DNA from: Sipunculus nudus
Taxonomy: Eukaryota; Annelida; Sipuncula; Golfingiida; Sipunculidae
Length of the DNA stretch: 64,000 nt
Direction of reading: 5' to 3'
Assembly (NCBI GenBank): GCA_026874595.1
Contig: CM049311.1
Span: 63,265,453-63,329,452 of the forward strand
Made by a program: the position numbers and the translations under genes. This document shows positions 39,201 to 47,295 of this stretch, piece after piece. Below the pieces are notes generated by a model. It was given only the letters and a program-made list of their open reading frames with translations, searched no databases and was not told the DNA's origin. Each line of letters begins with the position of its first letter. The first letter of the stretch is position 1.

Positions 39201-39236
39201 ACACTTATGTCTGTTTCAGAAACTGTGTCTTCATGA
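15..39236 (+). CDS. MAP7: MAP7/ensconsin-family microtubule-associated protein, 3' part of gene, 12 exons
   Basis: Twelve exons with AG/GT borders join in one frame into 1150 codons plus a stop; the 5' end of the gene lies before the window. Seen in sequence: an Arg/Glu/Lys-rich helix (residues 1-115 of this partial product), a FGSRTPRM motif, a Ser/Pro/Lys-rich linker, a second very charged helix (about residues 540-690) ending in RLEMIMKR, an acidic Pro/Ser/Glu-rich region, and a tail containing PIIAFED. This order matches the MAP7 family (MAP7, MAP7D1-3, fly ensconsin): the first helix binds the microtubule lattice and the second (Pfam MAP7 domain) recruits kinesin-1. The expected role is therefore a cytoplasmic microtubule-bound kinesin-1 activator. 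Which vertebrate paralogue is closest cannot be settled here, and an invertebrate usually has a single family member. All internal splice phases agree, which strongly supports the model. Confidence 0.93.
1484..4128 (+). mobile_element. Helentron-like element A1, nested in B1
   Basis: It has the TAGCTCAG hairpin at the 5' end, then a GTCC microsatellite (1531-1595), an AT-rich core with two diverged copies of a segment containing ATGGGCCCAAACATAATGCA, and the 3' palindrome region ending CTTGT. It interrupts a B1 core unit inside a T run: TTCAA plus T run before, T run plus ACGATTTT after, as in intact neighbouring units. Sister copies are at 44224-46667, 56111-58494 and, on the other strand, 59878-63497 and 63498-64000. 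No transposase or helicase frame is present. Confidence 0.72.
1531..1595. repeat. GTCC microsatellite
   Basis: About 15 repeats of GTCC/GTCT directly after the 5' hairpin of A1. A shorter, more mixed run sits at the same place in the sister copy (44271-44331). Confidence 0.95.
4170..6870 (+). repeat. Tandem array of about 338-bp units (core of B1)
   Basis: Successive starts of the GGGCACAAAT segment near 4182, 4520, 4861, 5199, 5534, 5873 and 6206 give a period of about 338 bp; later units are shortened (near 6534, 6662 and 6830). Each full unit carries an antisense open frame of about 64 codons of similar sequence, which I treat as a by-product of the repeat. Confidence 0.9.
7237..7454 (+). 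repeat. 111-bp direct duplication
   Basis: The segment starting CGTCCCAACGATTAACCCGC at 7237 is repeated from 7348 with few changes; part of a third copy precedes it (about 7211-7236). The block is richer in CpG than its surroundings, and both strands are open through it. Confidence 0.88.
10096..10610 (+). repeat. 50-bp minisatellite, ten units
   Basis: TCAGCTATATTAAAAATA (or TCAGATATAT) begins at 10101, 10151, 10201 and every 50 bp to 10601 with no length change. Units differ only by substitutions. Confidence 0.97.
10895..11545 (+). repeat. Degenerate field of TCTTCTACAAAACTCCTACAG-like repeats
   Basis: Imperfect repeats of roughly 25-30 bp around the strings CTTCTACAAAACTCC and ACAGAATATC recur over 650 bp with variable spacing. 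This looks like an old minisatellite. Confidence 0.75.
14008..14293 (+). CDS. MAP7: MAP7-like exon b: end of first helix and FGSRTPRM motif
   Basis: The acceptor is TTTGTAG and the donor GTACGC. The exon joins in phase 0 to the previous one and ends in phase 1 (residues 78-172 plus one base). It starts EKRQALLKRFADREMKIEKERAARN, finishing the charged helix, and then has CPLGFGSRTPRM. A similar FGSxTPR motif follows the first helix in insect ensconsin-type proteins as I remember them. The rest is a basic Ser-rich stretch (KSRRSSSHASLLRRS, AFSACSLSRRS) with many RxxS sites open to basophilic kinases. The intron before it is 13.8 kb. Confidence 0.92.
14294..16903 (+). other. Intron after exon b, 2.6 kb
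   Basis: AT-rich. A small AGTAAGCTTGAGTAAG-type repeat lies at 15553-15645. Nothing else is recognised. Confidence 0.85.
15553..15645 (+). repeat. Short AGTAAGCTTGAGTAAG repeats
   Basis: Four or five copies of AAGCTTGAGTAAG-like strings within 95 bp. Confidence 0.75.
16904..17410 (+). CDS. MAP7: MAP7-like exon c: linker with six repeated K/R-x-x-S-x-x-x-L-S motifs
   Basis: The acceptor is TTTTTATTAG and the donor GTAAGG. The exon is 507 nt, phase 1 to phase 1, so it could be skipped without frameshift (residues 173-341). It encodes a disordered Lys/Ser/Pro-rich linker. Six copies of a short motif are visible: KRLSVSTTQLA (16930-16962), KSVSTIHLG (17026-17052), KKATSQLNLS (17083-17112), RKAASTVNLS (17185-17214), RRSASQLSLS (17278-17307) and RKAVSQVNLS (17350-17379). 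Vertebrate MAP7 carries a similar RSVSTMNLS segment after its first helix, which supports the family call. The antisense frame is also open for about 115 codons but has no other support. Confidence 0.9.
17411..19726 (+). other. Intron after exon c, 2.3 kb
   Basis: It holds a 126-bp duplication at 18072-18335. Nothing else is recognised. Confidence 0.82.
18072..18335 (+). repeat. 126-bp tandem duplication with an inner 26-bp duplication
   Basis: GCTGTATACCCACAC occurs at 18072 and 18198 with matching downstream sequence. In the second unit, TTAATTTTGATATGCCTAAT is doubled. Confidence 0.9.
19727..19957 (+). CDS. MAP7: MAP7-like exon d: basic Ser/Pro linker
   Basis: The start was chosen at the acceptor ending CCACACCAG because it accepts phase 1; the next AG (ACTATACAG, 19743) would break the frame. 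The donor is GTAATT. The exon is 231 nt, phase 1 to 1, so skippable in frame (residues 342-418). The peptide begins VLGTIQENSRSFLAFQRTPP and is rich in Ser, Arg, Pro and Gln with no recognisable domain. It belongs to the linker between the two helices, which is poorly conserved in the family. Gene membership rests on phase fit and composition rather than on a motif. Confidence 0.82.
21070..21190 (+). repeat. Single decayed B-core unit
   Basis: GGGCACAAACTGT, then GACTTAGAATCTTTTG, CAGGGAGGTCTAG and AACTAGGTCACAGTGAC follow the order of the 338-bp B unit. No ends are visible. Confidence 0.6.
21290..21850 (+). repeat. Degenerate tandem field, roughly 120-bp units
   Basis: Four diverged units each contain CCTTGATCTTCAAAGT-like, AAATCTGC-AAAAT and TTTGATACACAA-GTTTCA segments. 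Confidence 0.7.
22766..23004 (+). CDS. MAP7: MAP7-like exon e: Ser/Thr/Pro/Lys linker
   Basis: The acceptor is ATGTTTTAG and the donor GTAGTA. The exon has 239 nt, phase 1 to 0 (residues 419-498). It encodes ASSTSPSKGRSKSAG followed by a run with STPRT, KTPTT, KDSPKRSPS and ending NKPPAK. Many S/T-P sites in a basic context are typical of microtubule-associated protein linkers regulated by proline-directed kinases; that is family knowledge, not something the sequence proves. No fold is expected. The following intron is 7.8 kb and holds two MITEs. Confidence 0.87.
24587..24832. mobile_element. MITE with CAGGGCTCGACAT inverted ends
   Basis: CAGGGCTCGACAT at the left and ATGTCGAGCCCTG at the right form a perfect 13-bp inverted repeat 246 bp apart. 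A five-base direct repeat GCCTG flanks it (24582-24586 and 24833-24837). The CAGGG start resembles hAT ends, but hAT elements make 8-bp duplications, so the superfamily is open. No coding capacity. Confidence 0.82.
28474..28684. mobile_element. MITE, PIF/Harbinger-like, TTA duplication
   Basis: The inverted ends are AGGCCACACCGAATGCTGTG and, read from the right, AGGCCTGTCCACACTGAAAG. They are imperfect but share AGGCC, CACAC and GCTGTGCTGTG. TTA lies on both sides (28471-28473 and 28685-28687). The length (211 bp), TTA target and GGCC-type ends fit PIF/Harbinger MITEs. An internal GGTGTGGACACC repeats part of the end. Confidence 0.72.
29516..29530. repeat. C homopolymer, 15 bases
   Basis: A run of 15 C in an AT-rich intron; its length may be uncertain in the assembly. 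Confidence 0.95.
30761..31005 (+). CDS. MAP7: MAP7-like exon f: KEK-TP repeats and start of second helix
   Basis: The acceptor is TTACTCTCAG and the donor GTGAGT. The exon has 245 nt, phase 0 to 2 (residues 499-579). The first half has a short imperfect repeat (SPVKEK, STPVKEK, ATPAKDK, DTPAA). The second half, from EEEYKAKLAERRRQAREKAERE onward, is the start of the long charged helix of the Pfam MAP7 domain, equivalent to the AEKRRLAREQRE segment of vertebrate MAP7. This domain binds the kinesin-1 stalk in known members. Confidence 0.93.
31006..31838 (+). other. Intron after exon f
   Basis: 833 bp, AT-rich. No repeat or gene was recognised. Confidence 0.85.
31839..32019 (+). CDS. MAP7: MAP7-like exon g: MAP7 domain helix
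   Basis: The acceptor is TATTGACAG and the donor GTGAGT. The exon has 181 nt, phase 2 to 0 (residues 580-640). The product is nearly all Glu and Arg (EERIRREEEEERKRIEEE, RKAEEERLRKAIEEEERR), a single long helix of the kinesin-binding MAP7 domain. Low complexity limits identification by this exon alone; the call rests on its place between the neighbouring exons and on the matching phases. Confidence 0.91.
32378..33597 (+). mobile_element. pogo/Tigger-like element, internally deleted
   Basis: Terminal inverted repeats start CAGTGGAACCCC and end GGGGTTCCACTG, flanked by TA on both sides (32376-32377 and 33598-33599), the Tc1/mariner-pogo signature. The subterminal parts repeat CGACCACCC and CAAATTACGACCAC strings. 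Inside is a frameshifted remnant of a pogo-type DNA-binding domain (33101-33243). At 1220 bp it lacks the DDE catalytic region, so it is non-autonomous. It sits 90 bp from the acceptor of exon h. Confidence 0.88.
33101..33243 (+). pseudogene. Frameshifted N-terminal HTH of a pogo-like transposase
   Basis: ATG at 33101 opens MPLKELSLKDKVALIK, like the CENP-B/Tigger N-terminal helix-turn-helix (LTLKEKxxVI). That frame stops at TAA in the CACCTAATGG region. The +1-shifted frame reads SQHLMAQRFSVGKTQVHAIY and ends TAA at 33241-33243, matching the next part of the same domain (LAxxFGVGKTQI). A small indel near 33160 thus splits the domain, and the DDE domain is absent. Family match is from memory of the fold. 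Confidence 0.78.
33688..33792 (+). CDS. MAP7: MAP7-like exon h: 105-nt helix cassette
   Basis: The acceptor is CACTGACAG and the donor GTAAGT. The exon has exactly 35 codons, phase 0 to 0 (residues 641-675): REEEEKKRKEEAERK and so on to EERQQRKK. It continues the second helix. Its length is exactly 5 heptads, so skipping would shorten the helix without breaking frame or heptad register. A pogo-like transposon lies 90 bp upstream of its acceptor. Confidence 0.9.
33793..35852 (+). other. Intron after exon h
   Basis: 2060 bp. The last 730 bp is a 33-bp minisatellite. Nothing was recognised in 33793-35119. Confidence 0.87.
35120..35850 (+). repeat. 33-bp minisatellite, about 22 units, ending at a splice acceptor
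   Basis: The unit GTCTGCTTATCTGGGTTTGT plus AACTTTGAATGAA repeats about 22 times; the last units decay into the acceptor of exon i. Because 33 is a multiple of three, long open frames arise on both strands by default and are not genes. Confidence 0.97.
35853..35906 (+). CDS. MAP7: MAP7-like exon i: 54-nt exon, RLEMIMKR signature
   Basis: The acceptor is TAACTTTTCAG and the donor GTAATG. The exon has 18 codons, phase 0 to 0 (residues 676-693): RLEMIMKRVKTDAPEKTK. Vertebrate MAP7 family members end their second helix with KRLEEIMKRTR, so this short exon is the best single identifier of the family. A 33-bp minisatellite runs right up to its acceptor. Confidence 0.93.
35907..36287 (+). other. 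Intron after exon i
   Basis: 381 bp, AT-rich. No feature was recognised. Confidence 0.87.
36288..37381 (+). CDS. MAP7: MAP7-like exon j: acidic disordered region with duplicated FKSPLLQ motif
   Basis: The acceptor is CATTTGGTAG and the donor GTAAGT. The exon has 1094 nt, phase 0 to 2 (residues 694-1057). It encodes a long region rich in Glu, Ser, Pro, Ala and Asp (DESSPELSPETEV, EGQPDSQEEEEASTP) with no predicted fold. Two near-identical motifs, KFKSPLLQRMLGK (36642-36680) and KFKSPLLQQMLGGK (36711-36752), stand out as likely short binding sites. The region lies between the MAP7 domain and the C-terminal tail, where family members are variable and phosphorylated. Shorter open frames on the other strand here are shadows of this exon. 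Confidence 0.92.
37458..37965 (+). mobile_element. Truncated TAGCTCAG-family element (B type)
   Basis: The 5' hairpin is altered (TAGCTGAGCTCAATGAAAGTC then ATCTGAGCTATAG), followed by a CTGTCC microsatellite and one and a half B-core units with GGGCACAAATCGTAAC and GGTGGTGCCACC. No 3' hairpin end was found, so it is 3' truncated in the intron. Confidence 0.75.
38200..38246. repeat. TA/CA microsatellite
   Basis: TA repeats followed by TACA and CA repeats, about 40 bp before the exon k acceptor. Confidence 0.95.
38285..38547 (+). CDS. MAP7: MAP7-like exon k: C-terminal tail with PIIAFED
   Basis: The acceptor is TTCATTTTCAG and the donor GTTAGT. The exon has 263 nt, phase 2 to 1 (residues 1058-1145). 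It includes LDSQQFEQLIDLSHTN, a probable short helix, and PPTSPIIAFEDNS. Vertebrate MAP7 proteins have a matching NPILAFDD-type segment close to their C-terminus, preceded by a short EEIINL-like stretch that resembles FEQLIDL here. If the last intron is retained the protein ends one residue later at TAG 38550. Confidence 0.9.
38548..39219 (+). other. Last intron
   Basis: 672 bp. Nothing firm is present. A GGGTTCAGCAC string near 39030 resembles a pol III B box but no SINE body could be defined. Confidence 0.7.
39220..39236 (+). CDS. MAP7: MAP7-like terminal exon, 17 coding nt
   Basis: The acceptor is TATGTCTGTTTCAG, a strong pyrimidine tract. It completes the split Glu codon and adds Thr-Val-Ser-Ser before TGA (39234-39236). 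The sequence after it is less AT-rich than the introns, as expected for the start of a 3' UTR. The coding part is too short to prove by content; the phase fit and strong acceptor are the evidence. Confidence 0.75.
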
Positions 39237-40760
39237 AGTTGGGTCCAGCCCTAGACAAGGACCGTCACTGTGTGTACACGCTGCTTGTGTTTGTCATGCA
39301 TCCGTGCTTTCCGTCATCCGCGGAACAGGATGCACATAAGTGACAAGAGTACCCCAACGCTAGGTGTGTCATCAGGTTCAGGGGTACCTAGCCATGTCTG
39401 CGAGTTGATGGAAGACACTGTCCAATAGGGGCATTGGTAACCATTCACTGCAGAATGCAGTTGACTTCTCTTGCTGTCACCGTTACATGTAGTAGTTTGT
39501 TGTATACTGTGAGCTGAACAGTGTACAGCGGACCTTACCGAGCCTGAAATCTCCATGTTTTAAAACAGTAGATTACAGACATACTGTTAACCAGGATAGG
39601 TCATATCTTACTTGTTAAAAGTAGGAAAAGTAAGGATTACCTTTTAGATAGGCTTATCTTAATTATAGCTTGCATCTTATTATAAAACACAGGTGCTTGC
39701 ATCTTACTGTAATACTGTGGCACCCTTGATATGAGTATGCCTAGAGATCTCTTTTGATCTTTGATGGATGCTAATTTGGTGAGAGATACTTTTAGGGGAA
39801 AATCCAGCTGTTTTTCAACATGCATCTTTCAGGTATTTAGGATAATATTTCCCTTGCTGGAAGTGTGACAGATATGATATACCATGTATAAACATAAAAT
39901 GAAATACTTCTGCATTGATTGGCAGTTAATATATTTTGGTTTATATCAAACAGTTTAGTTAATATAGATATTAATATGTGTATAAAGTATTTATGTACCC
40001 TAAACCAAATGTCAGATTGCAACTGTTGTATAACTGGTGAAGGATGTGGTACATTGTATAATAAATTATAAAAAGGTTGCTTGATTTTTTTGTCATATTG
40101 GATGATAATGCCAGACCATGATTTAGTCTAGTCAGGACAGGTTTATTTACTGTGTATGCATCAATAAGTGTTGCGTATACAAGTCAATACACACTACGGG
40201 GAGGGGAGAGGGCAGGGTGCTGAACATGCCTTTTTTAAAAGGAATTTGGGTGTCCTTCTAGATGAACAGCCTGGGTAAGGCATAATCTGTGATGTAATCA
40301 ATTTATGTGCACATGAGCTATTCCATTATTGGCAAAGTAAAATGAACTCTTCCATCTGCAGCAGAGGAAATTTACTCATAATATTCTACAGAATATTTGA
40401 AAATGATTATTTACCGAATTTGGAAATTCAGAAATCTACCAACAAATTTTGCATGTGGATCAGTTTCTGGTGTTATTACATAATATGAAACATTCTCTGA
40501 TGATGTGAAATGTTCTGCATTAGGTGTTATTAATTTAAATTATATTAATATATATATATATATTTCAGTATATATAATATATTAATATAAATTAATTTTT
40601 AAAGTTTATATACTGTTTTGCCATAAGCATTAGAATAGCCGTTTGTTTAATTTACAGACCAAAGCAACAGCAATTCATCTTGTTGATTTTATTTTCTTAC
40701 TCCATAGGAAGAACAGTGGACACTGTAATTATGAATAAAAGTTCACATAGTTATGGAAAT
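39237..40760 (+). other. Probable 3' UTR of the MAP7-like gene
   Basis: This non-coding sequence follows the TGA. The first 330 bases are relatively GC-rich and then it becomes AT-rich. Candidate poly(A) signals AATAAA are at 40060-40065 and 40734-40739. The true 3' end cannot be fixed from sequence alone. Confidence 0.5.
40734..40739 (+). other. Candidate poly(A) signal
   Basis: AATAAA about 1.5 kb after the stop codon. Another AATAAA is at 40060-40065. The genome is AT-rich, so chance copies are expected; either could be used. Confidence 0.3.
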
Positions 40761-43700
40761 ATTTATATAATTCTTGCTCATTTCATTGACCATGACTGTG
40801 TGACAGCACTTTATATAAGTATGGTATAGGATAGCATTGATATTACTATTAGATTCTGTATGATTCATGCGTATTATATACCAACATGAGAAACTGTAAT
40901 TCCTCTCAAGAGTTTGGCCATGGCCCATGCATCAACAATGGCACAACAGATGAAGAATAAAATCATCCAAGGTTTTAATAATAATACACTAACATAGTGT
41001 ATTCCTGGTCTGCATTATCTGTAACAATATTCAGTTGTCTGTGGGAATAAATAGGATTTATTTATGTAAGTTTTCAATACTTCTTGCATTCTTGAATCCT
41101 GTAATTTGTCCCATTCAAAACGAAAGTGAAGCTGGTCTGAGCCTTGGAGTTTTATTGTCTAATAAGCCCTCCAGTATAGATTGTTGATGCCCTAAAGCTC
41201 ATATTAGCTTACCAGTGCAAGATGGTCTATGGTTTTCATGGTTAGACATAAACGTTTTTAATGTTGGTATATTTTACACCTTGGTACAGTCAGGAAAGTT
41301 GGCCTTTTGGCCTGATGGTCTTCCCTCTCCAGTGTTATAGGTGCTCATGTTAAATTATTACATGTTAATCAAACTTTCTCCATACACTTGGTCACAATGT
41401 TGATCACTGAGAAGAGATTTCCATATATCTGTTGAAGATTGCAGTAACTTTATGATTTTGCTTCTCTCAGTTGCCTACATTCCCATTTAGTTGCCAGTAC
41501 CCTGGTTTAACAATACACTAAAGGGTGTATTTAGTATTTGGTTTCACATTTGCATCTTTTAATTTTTACATTTCCATGACTTATAGGTAATTAATATGTA
41601 TATGATATATGTCATCTCAACTATCTGGAATCAGTGATGATTTTACAGCAACTGGAGAAATTTTACACTTCATTTTAATTGGTGAAATAGGTAGGGCATA
41701 TCAGTTTATTGATTAGGTAATTTTATAATTATGATGAAAACAGCATGCCTGCCCAATTTGCAAAGATCAAATCTTACAATCCTACTGTTTATAATTAAGG
41801 TTCCCCTTGAAGTATCATTAAAAACTTTCCCACAGTAATTGTGGCAATTTTTAAAAGGACATTAGACCTGTATTTAGTTCACTTTAGGTGAGATATATGC
41901 AAAAAATTATGCACGCTAGACCTTTTGGTCTGTTAACTTTAAATAGGAAATTGTTTTTATTTATTTTCTTATTTGGTACAATAACTTCATAAGCTTGAGA
42001 TACCATATACAGCCTGAATAATTTTTAGTTCGGAATTATGCTCCTTGCTCATACAAGACCATCCACAAGGTCAGATGAACATTCAACTCTAGTGTTTAAG
42101 TGGTCTAGGTATTTTAACTGACCAGTTATTTTGCTTTATGAACAAAATTACAATCCCCTGTCCCACAAATAAGCTAGAAATATAATATGATAATTCCAGT
42201 TAAACTTTGTTTGAAGGCATGTAGATTTGAAAGTAAACATTTACTTCTGGTAACCCTTCAAAGGCATACCTAATCTGGGGTATGATATATGACAATGGAC
42301 TATTTCTAAAGAATTTTGACAAAGTATTATATTTTGTTTATTCCAGTGTAAAATACAAGATACATATTTTATTAACCAACCCCATTACACAGTGTTGTTT
42401 TGTTAGACATATAATTTGTTATATATTGACAATCTGACAAGTGAGCACTCGGCAGTGATAGCCATCTTCTTCAGAGTCAAGTGATACACTAGCAACTAAC
42501 TTACCTTTCATTTGAAAAACATTCAAGAAATTATTATGATAGTATCCCTACCTGTACCTGTTTGACCTTAATTTCTACTTCATAAGGTATTGCTAGTGTT
42601 CTTATGTTACTATATAGTTATGAACTAATATTTGTTTATAATTTTATTAAGGACCTGGTTGGAACCTTTTGAGTTAGATCATAAACATCTGCCCTTTTGG
42701 TTCTTTCGAACTTTTCGAGCACAGTTTAAACATTGTTGGCATGACAGAATATGCTGCACAAAATAAGACTGACTGTAGTACCTTTTACTGTTCAAATTAT
42801 AGAAAAAATATGGATTTCTGGATGTCTCACTAAATGCAAATGTGTGGATTATTTGTTAATTTTGGGCACAACCATTTCATGAAATTTTAGGACTGACCAC
42901 AACTGAATGACCCACCAAGTGAAAAGTGATATTATTAATGAAACCGCTAATAAGGCTGATTTGTTATTTTGCAGCAGGATGATATATTTCTGTCATACCA
43001 ACACTTCTCAATGGTGTCTAACCAGCATTTGTTAATGTCACTATTGACTTCTTAATAAAGGTGGTAAAAGTTATCCACAATAATTATCTGGTGCAAATTA
43101 TGTTCTTGAGAACATTACGGAAATTTATCATAGATTGATGTGATTCTGGTCCCACTTTACCCTAATCAATAATATGCTCACTGGCCAGGTGATCAGGGAG
43201 AAAACAGCAGGATACAAATGTCTGGGGAGATCCACTCAACCACTAGGGCATGATGTAACAAAAATGATAACCCTACTTTTGTCTTATTTCCACTATGCAG
43301 AAAAGGGATTTTTTCATGCTAATTATAAAAATTAAATAAAAAAATTTACCCCTAAAAGGGGATATTGTTTTTGGTTATCAGAATTGCACATTTTGCGACC
43401 TGTTGATATTCACAAAAAAAAGAACACTGTATAATAAATACCACATGCTGCCAAATATTTAAAGTGTGTATATAGCACTATATCACACACCTGCATCTAT
43501 ATATTAGGTAATCAGAAGGTTGATTATACAGTTGCACTTGATGCAGTGGCTTTTACTGATCAAATTATATAAACAAATTTTGATTTCTATATACAGCGCC
43601 TCACTCAATGCAAATGCTTTTACTGATGAACTTGTACAATAAAAACAAAGAGTTGCATTTTCTGTCAATATACCTTGCATTTCTATGAACTTTAAACATA

Positions 43701-44223
43701 TCCAGGCTGTATGCTTTTCATGTTCAGAGTTCATTATTCCGGCTGAGAGCTTTTTATATCATGTTGTTGTGTACCAAACTAACTTTTTCCAGGAGAAATA
43801 GTAATGATTGGATGGCATTGGCCTTGGCTGTTCATTGAATAAATGTGCTACAAAACATTTCTGCTTCTTCATGTGTTCATGCTTGGACTGGAATACTGTT
43901 GTTGGCATTTGTTCACAAGAGTTAAAATTTTCTCAATATTCATGAAAAAGAAAATATTGCAAAAATGAAACCTTCATGAATAATAAGAAAGTATTATTTA
44001 TAGTGCAGCCTTATTGAGACACCTTGAAGCGGACGCAAAAGTGAATATGAAATTTCAACCCCGCGAATATAAAGCCAACCAAAGTCCTTTGATCAGTGCA
44101 AGAGGATATATAATTAATGATGACAAGGACTCGATAAAAATATAGACTGCTCTGACAAGATTAGTGACATCAATATGCTTTCCATAATCCCTTGCTGATG
44201 ATAATAAATGTATTAACAATTTT
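40761..44223. other. Intergenic sequence, no gene seen
   Basis: AT-rich and largely unique. Only short open frames without composition or motif support are present. No mobile element ends were recognised. Confidence 0.6.
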
Positions 44224-46667
44224 TAGCTCAGCTGACTATAAGTCATCTGAGCTATAGTCGTGGTCCATTGTCCGTCGTCCGTCCGTCTGTCTGTCCGTCC
44301 GTCTGTCTGTCCGTCCGTCCGTCCGTCCGTAGATGTGGCACGTTTTGAAACTGTAAGACCTAGGAATCCAAAATTCGGCATAATGTTAGATGGCCCCAAG
44401 ATCTCCCACTAAGCCGAAAACTGGGTCTTTGCAACTTTGTTCCTTTGAGAAATTAAGGAAAAACCTCAATTTTTTATTAAAAACCTATTTTCACACTTCA
44501 GGACTGTCTAATATCAAAACCACTCATCTGTTTTACCTCATATTTACCATAAATATTCCTCAGTATAGTTCCTATGTACATGCCAGAAATTATGTCTGTA
44601 TTATTTAATTTAAAAAAGTTATGGGCCCAAACATAATGCATTTTGTAAAAAATCAGAAAAGATATTTGATCACTTAACACAAAAATGTTAATGCTATGGA
44701 CCTTTTTTCCAGTAATATAACTTTAATTAATCAAAATTAAATTGTATCCCCAAAATTAGATGAAAATCTTTTAAATTTTTTAAAATATTAATAAAAATAA
44801 AAAATTGGTACCTTAAATTTTGCCCAACTTTGACCATGGCACATTTTTTTCCTGTAAGTACTGTGGATTTAATTTTCACAGCATGTTTTTGTTAGCATTT
44901 CAACTGTAAACACCAAAAATTTGAAACCAGTTGATCAAAAACTGTAGATTTTAATCAAGTTTTCAAGCACCATGTAACATATTGTTTACATCAAGCTAGT
45001 GTTATGCAGATTATACTGATCTGACTTTAATCATAAATAATATACATATTTTTCATTCTCTATGCACATGCGAGAATGATGTCAGTATTGTGTAATTGTT
45101 TTAAGTTATGGGCCCAAACATAATGCACTTTGTAAAAAATCAAGAAATATATTTACTCCCTTAACAAGAGCATTGCTGAAGCTAGAGATTTTTTTGTCAG
45201 GGATGTAACATTATTTAATCAAGATTCAATTGAATACCCAAAATTAGTTCTGAATTTTTCAAATTTTATTTAGTATAAATATAAAATTAGTACCTTAAAT
45301 TTTGCCCAACTGTGACCATGGCACGTTTGTTTCCCGTGAGCACTGTTGATATAATTTTCATATCATGCACACATAAGCATTTCAGCTTTTTAGTTTAGAA
45401 AGCTGAAAGAAATTGGCCAAAAATTGTAGCTTTTATTAATGTTTTTTATGAGACCCTGTCAGACTTTGGCTCTCTCCAGCCCCTCTTGAGTCACCTGTAT
45501 GTTGACCTTGTTGACCTTTCATCAAATTATGCACGCTTGAGGCGAGGCATACATGGAATCCAGGCAGCTTATGGCAAGCCACAGTTGATCCAGGTGTCCA
45601 ACACAACTCATCTAGTAGTTTTAACCAAGAACATAACAAAAAACAATAAATTAATAAATTTTTATTGGTTTTTAATAACAAATTAAAGAAAAATAGAAAA
45701 GGAATTTGTTAGTTTATAATAACAGGAAATTAACTTGCAGTTACTGATGATATAAGAATCTTGTATCGATGGGTAGAATGTCATATATTCCAAATAACAC
45801 CATGCAGTCACCTATGGCATTTTTCAGTTCAATTTTAATGATAAAGAAGTGAATCATATTATTCATTACTAATCATTAGGGATCATATGAAGGAAATTAG
45901 ACAAAGATGCAGTTGATAATATTAATCTAGATTCCTGCTGTGTCTAGTGTGTACATTGATGTGAAATTAGTCCAAAATGAATTTTTTACAGTTATTTTTT
46001 AATACAAATAAAAGCCATAAAACCAGGTACTTATGATCATTATTTAAATGTGTGAATTTTGTATATTCTGGATTCTCAACATCATTGTTTGGTGAAAACT
46101 GAATAAATTCCAGACATGGTGCAAATACTTTGTAATTGTATTTAAATACGAATATGATTTTGTACTCCATTATTAAATTTCTTGCATAAAGAATGGGAAT
46201 TCAGGTAAAAATGAAAATATATGAATACTCGTGCAAATACTTTCAAAATGTATTCATGAATGCATTCATGAATATATTCTTTGATAGTATTTTAATAATC
46301 ATATCAGTTATATTTCATTTTAAAAAATCATATGATTCTCTTATTATTTTTAATAAAAATTATATTTGGGACAATATTTGTATTTTTTTAATAAATAGTT
46401 AAACTTATATTATATGTTCTGCTTATAAGTTATATGGCCAAGTCAAAATCTGTGTGACAATAGTACTCCATTTGTTAATAAAATAAATGAAATCAATCCT
46501 CTTCCCTGTCTCCAAAGGTACTATCAAAATCATACATAAGCTAAACAACAACAACTCATAATACAGCTTATATTTATTACCACACAAAACCAGCATGTGC
46601 CTCATTTCTAAATAATATTTTTTTATCATATATAACAGCTGAGCGTCGTGACCCATAGGTCCCTTGT
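44224..46667 (+). mobile_element. Helentron-like element A2
   Basis: A near-identical sister of A1: TAGCTCAG hairpin, GTCC/GTCT run (44271-44331), the same AT-rich core and 3' end CCCTTGT. It lacks about 190 bp that A1 has around 2290-2480 (junction near 45009, GTTATGCAG to ATTATACTG). Its right end meets a further TAGCTCAG end two T bases later (46670). Confidence 0.78.
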
Positions 46668-46669
46668 TT

Positions 46670-47107
46670 TAGCTCAGCTGACTATGTCATATTTTTGAAA
46701 CCATTGGACCTATGAATCCAAAATATTTGCATACAGTTAGATGTCCCCAAAATCTCCTGCCATACCTAAAATTGGGTCACTAGGACTTTGTTCCTCAGAA
46801 ATATTGAGGAGAAACCTCTGTTTTCCATAAAAAAGCTAGTGTTACACTTCAAGGCTGCCTAATATCAAAACAGCTGATCTGTTTTAGCTCAGCTGACTAC
46901 AAGTCATCTGAGCTATAGTCGTGGTCCTTTGTCCGTCAGCTGTCTGTCCATCTGTTAAACTGGCACGTTTTGAAACCGTTGGACCTACGAATCTAAAATT
47001 CGGCATACCTTTAGATGTCCCCAAAATCTCCTACCATACCGAAAATTGGGTAACTGGGACTTCGTTCCTTTGAATTTTTAAGGAAAAACCTCCGTTTTCC
47101 ATTTAAA
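46670..47107 (+). mobile_element. Two partial TAGCTCAG 5' ends (A type)
   Basis: A first 5' end (46670) lacks most of its hairpin and microsatellite and passes straight into the TTTTGAAACCATTGGACC part of the A core. A second, full hairpin end starts at 46885, interrupting the first where ATCAAAACAGCTGATCTG would continue. The second is interrupted by the MITE at 47108. Confidence 0.7.
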
Positions 47108-47218
47108 CCGGGGCGTAGCCAAGGGGGGGCCGCAGGGGGCCATGGCCCACCCCTCCGCTTGCTCGTATCCAGTACTCGCCGTCCTTTCGGAATTTAACGT
47201 AATTTAATACAAATATAT

Positions 47219-47220
47219 GT

Positions 47221-47266
<46 letters not shown>
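47219..47266. repeat. AT microsatellite
   Basis: About 22 AT units in the left arm of the outer MITE. Confidence 0.95.
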
Positions 47267-47269
<3 letters not shown>

Positions 47270-47295
47270 TTAAATCAGTGGCAGATATATGCTAT

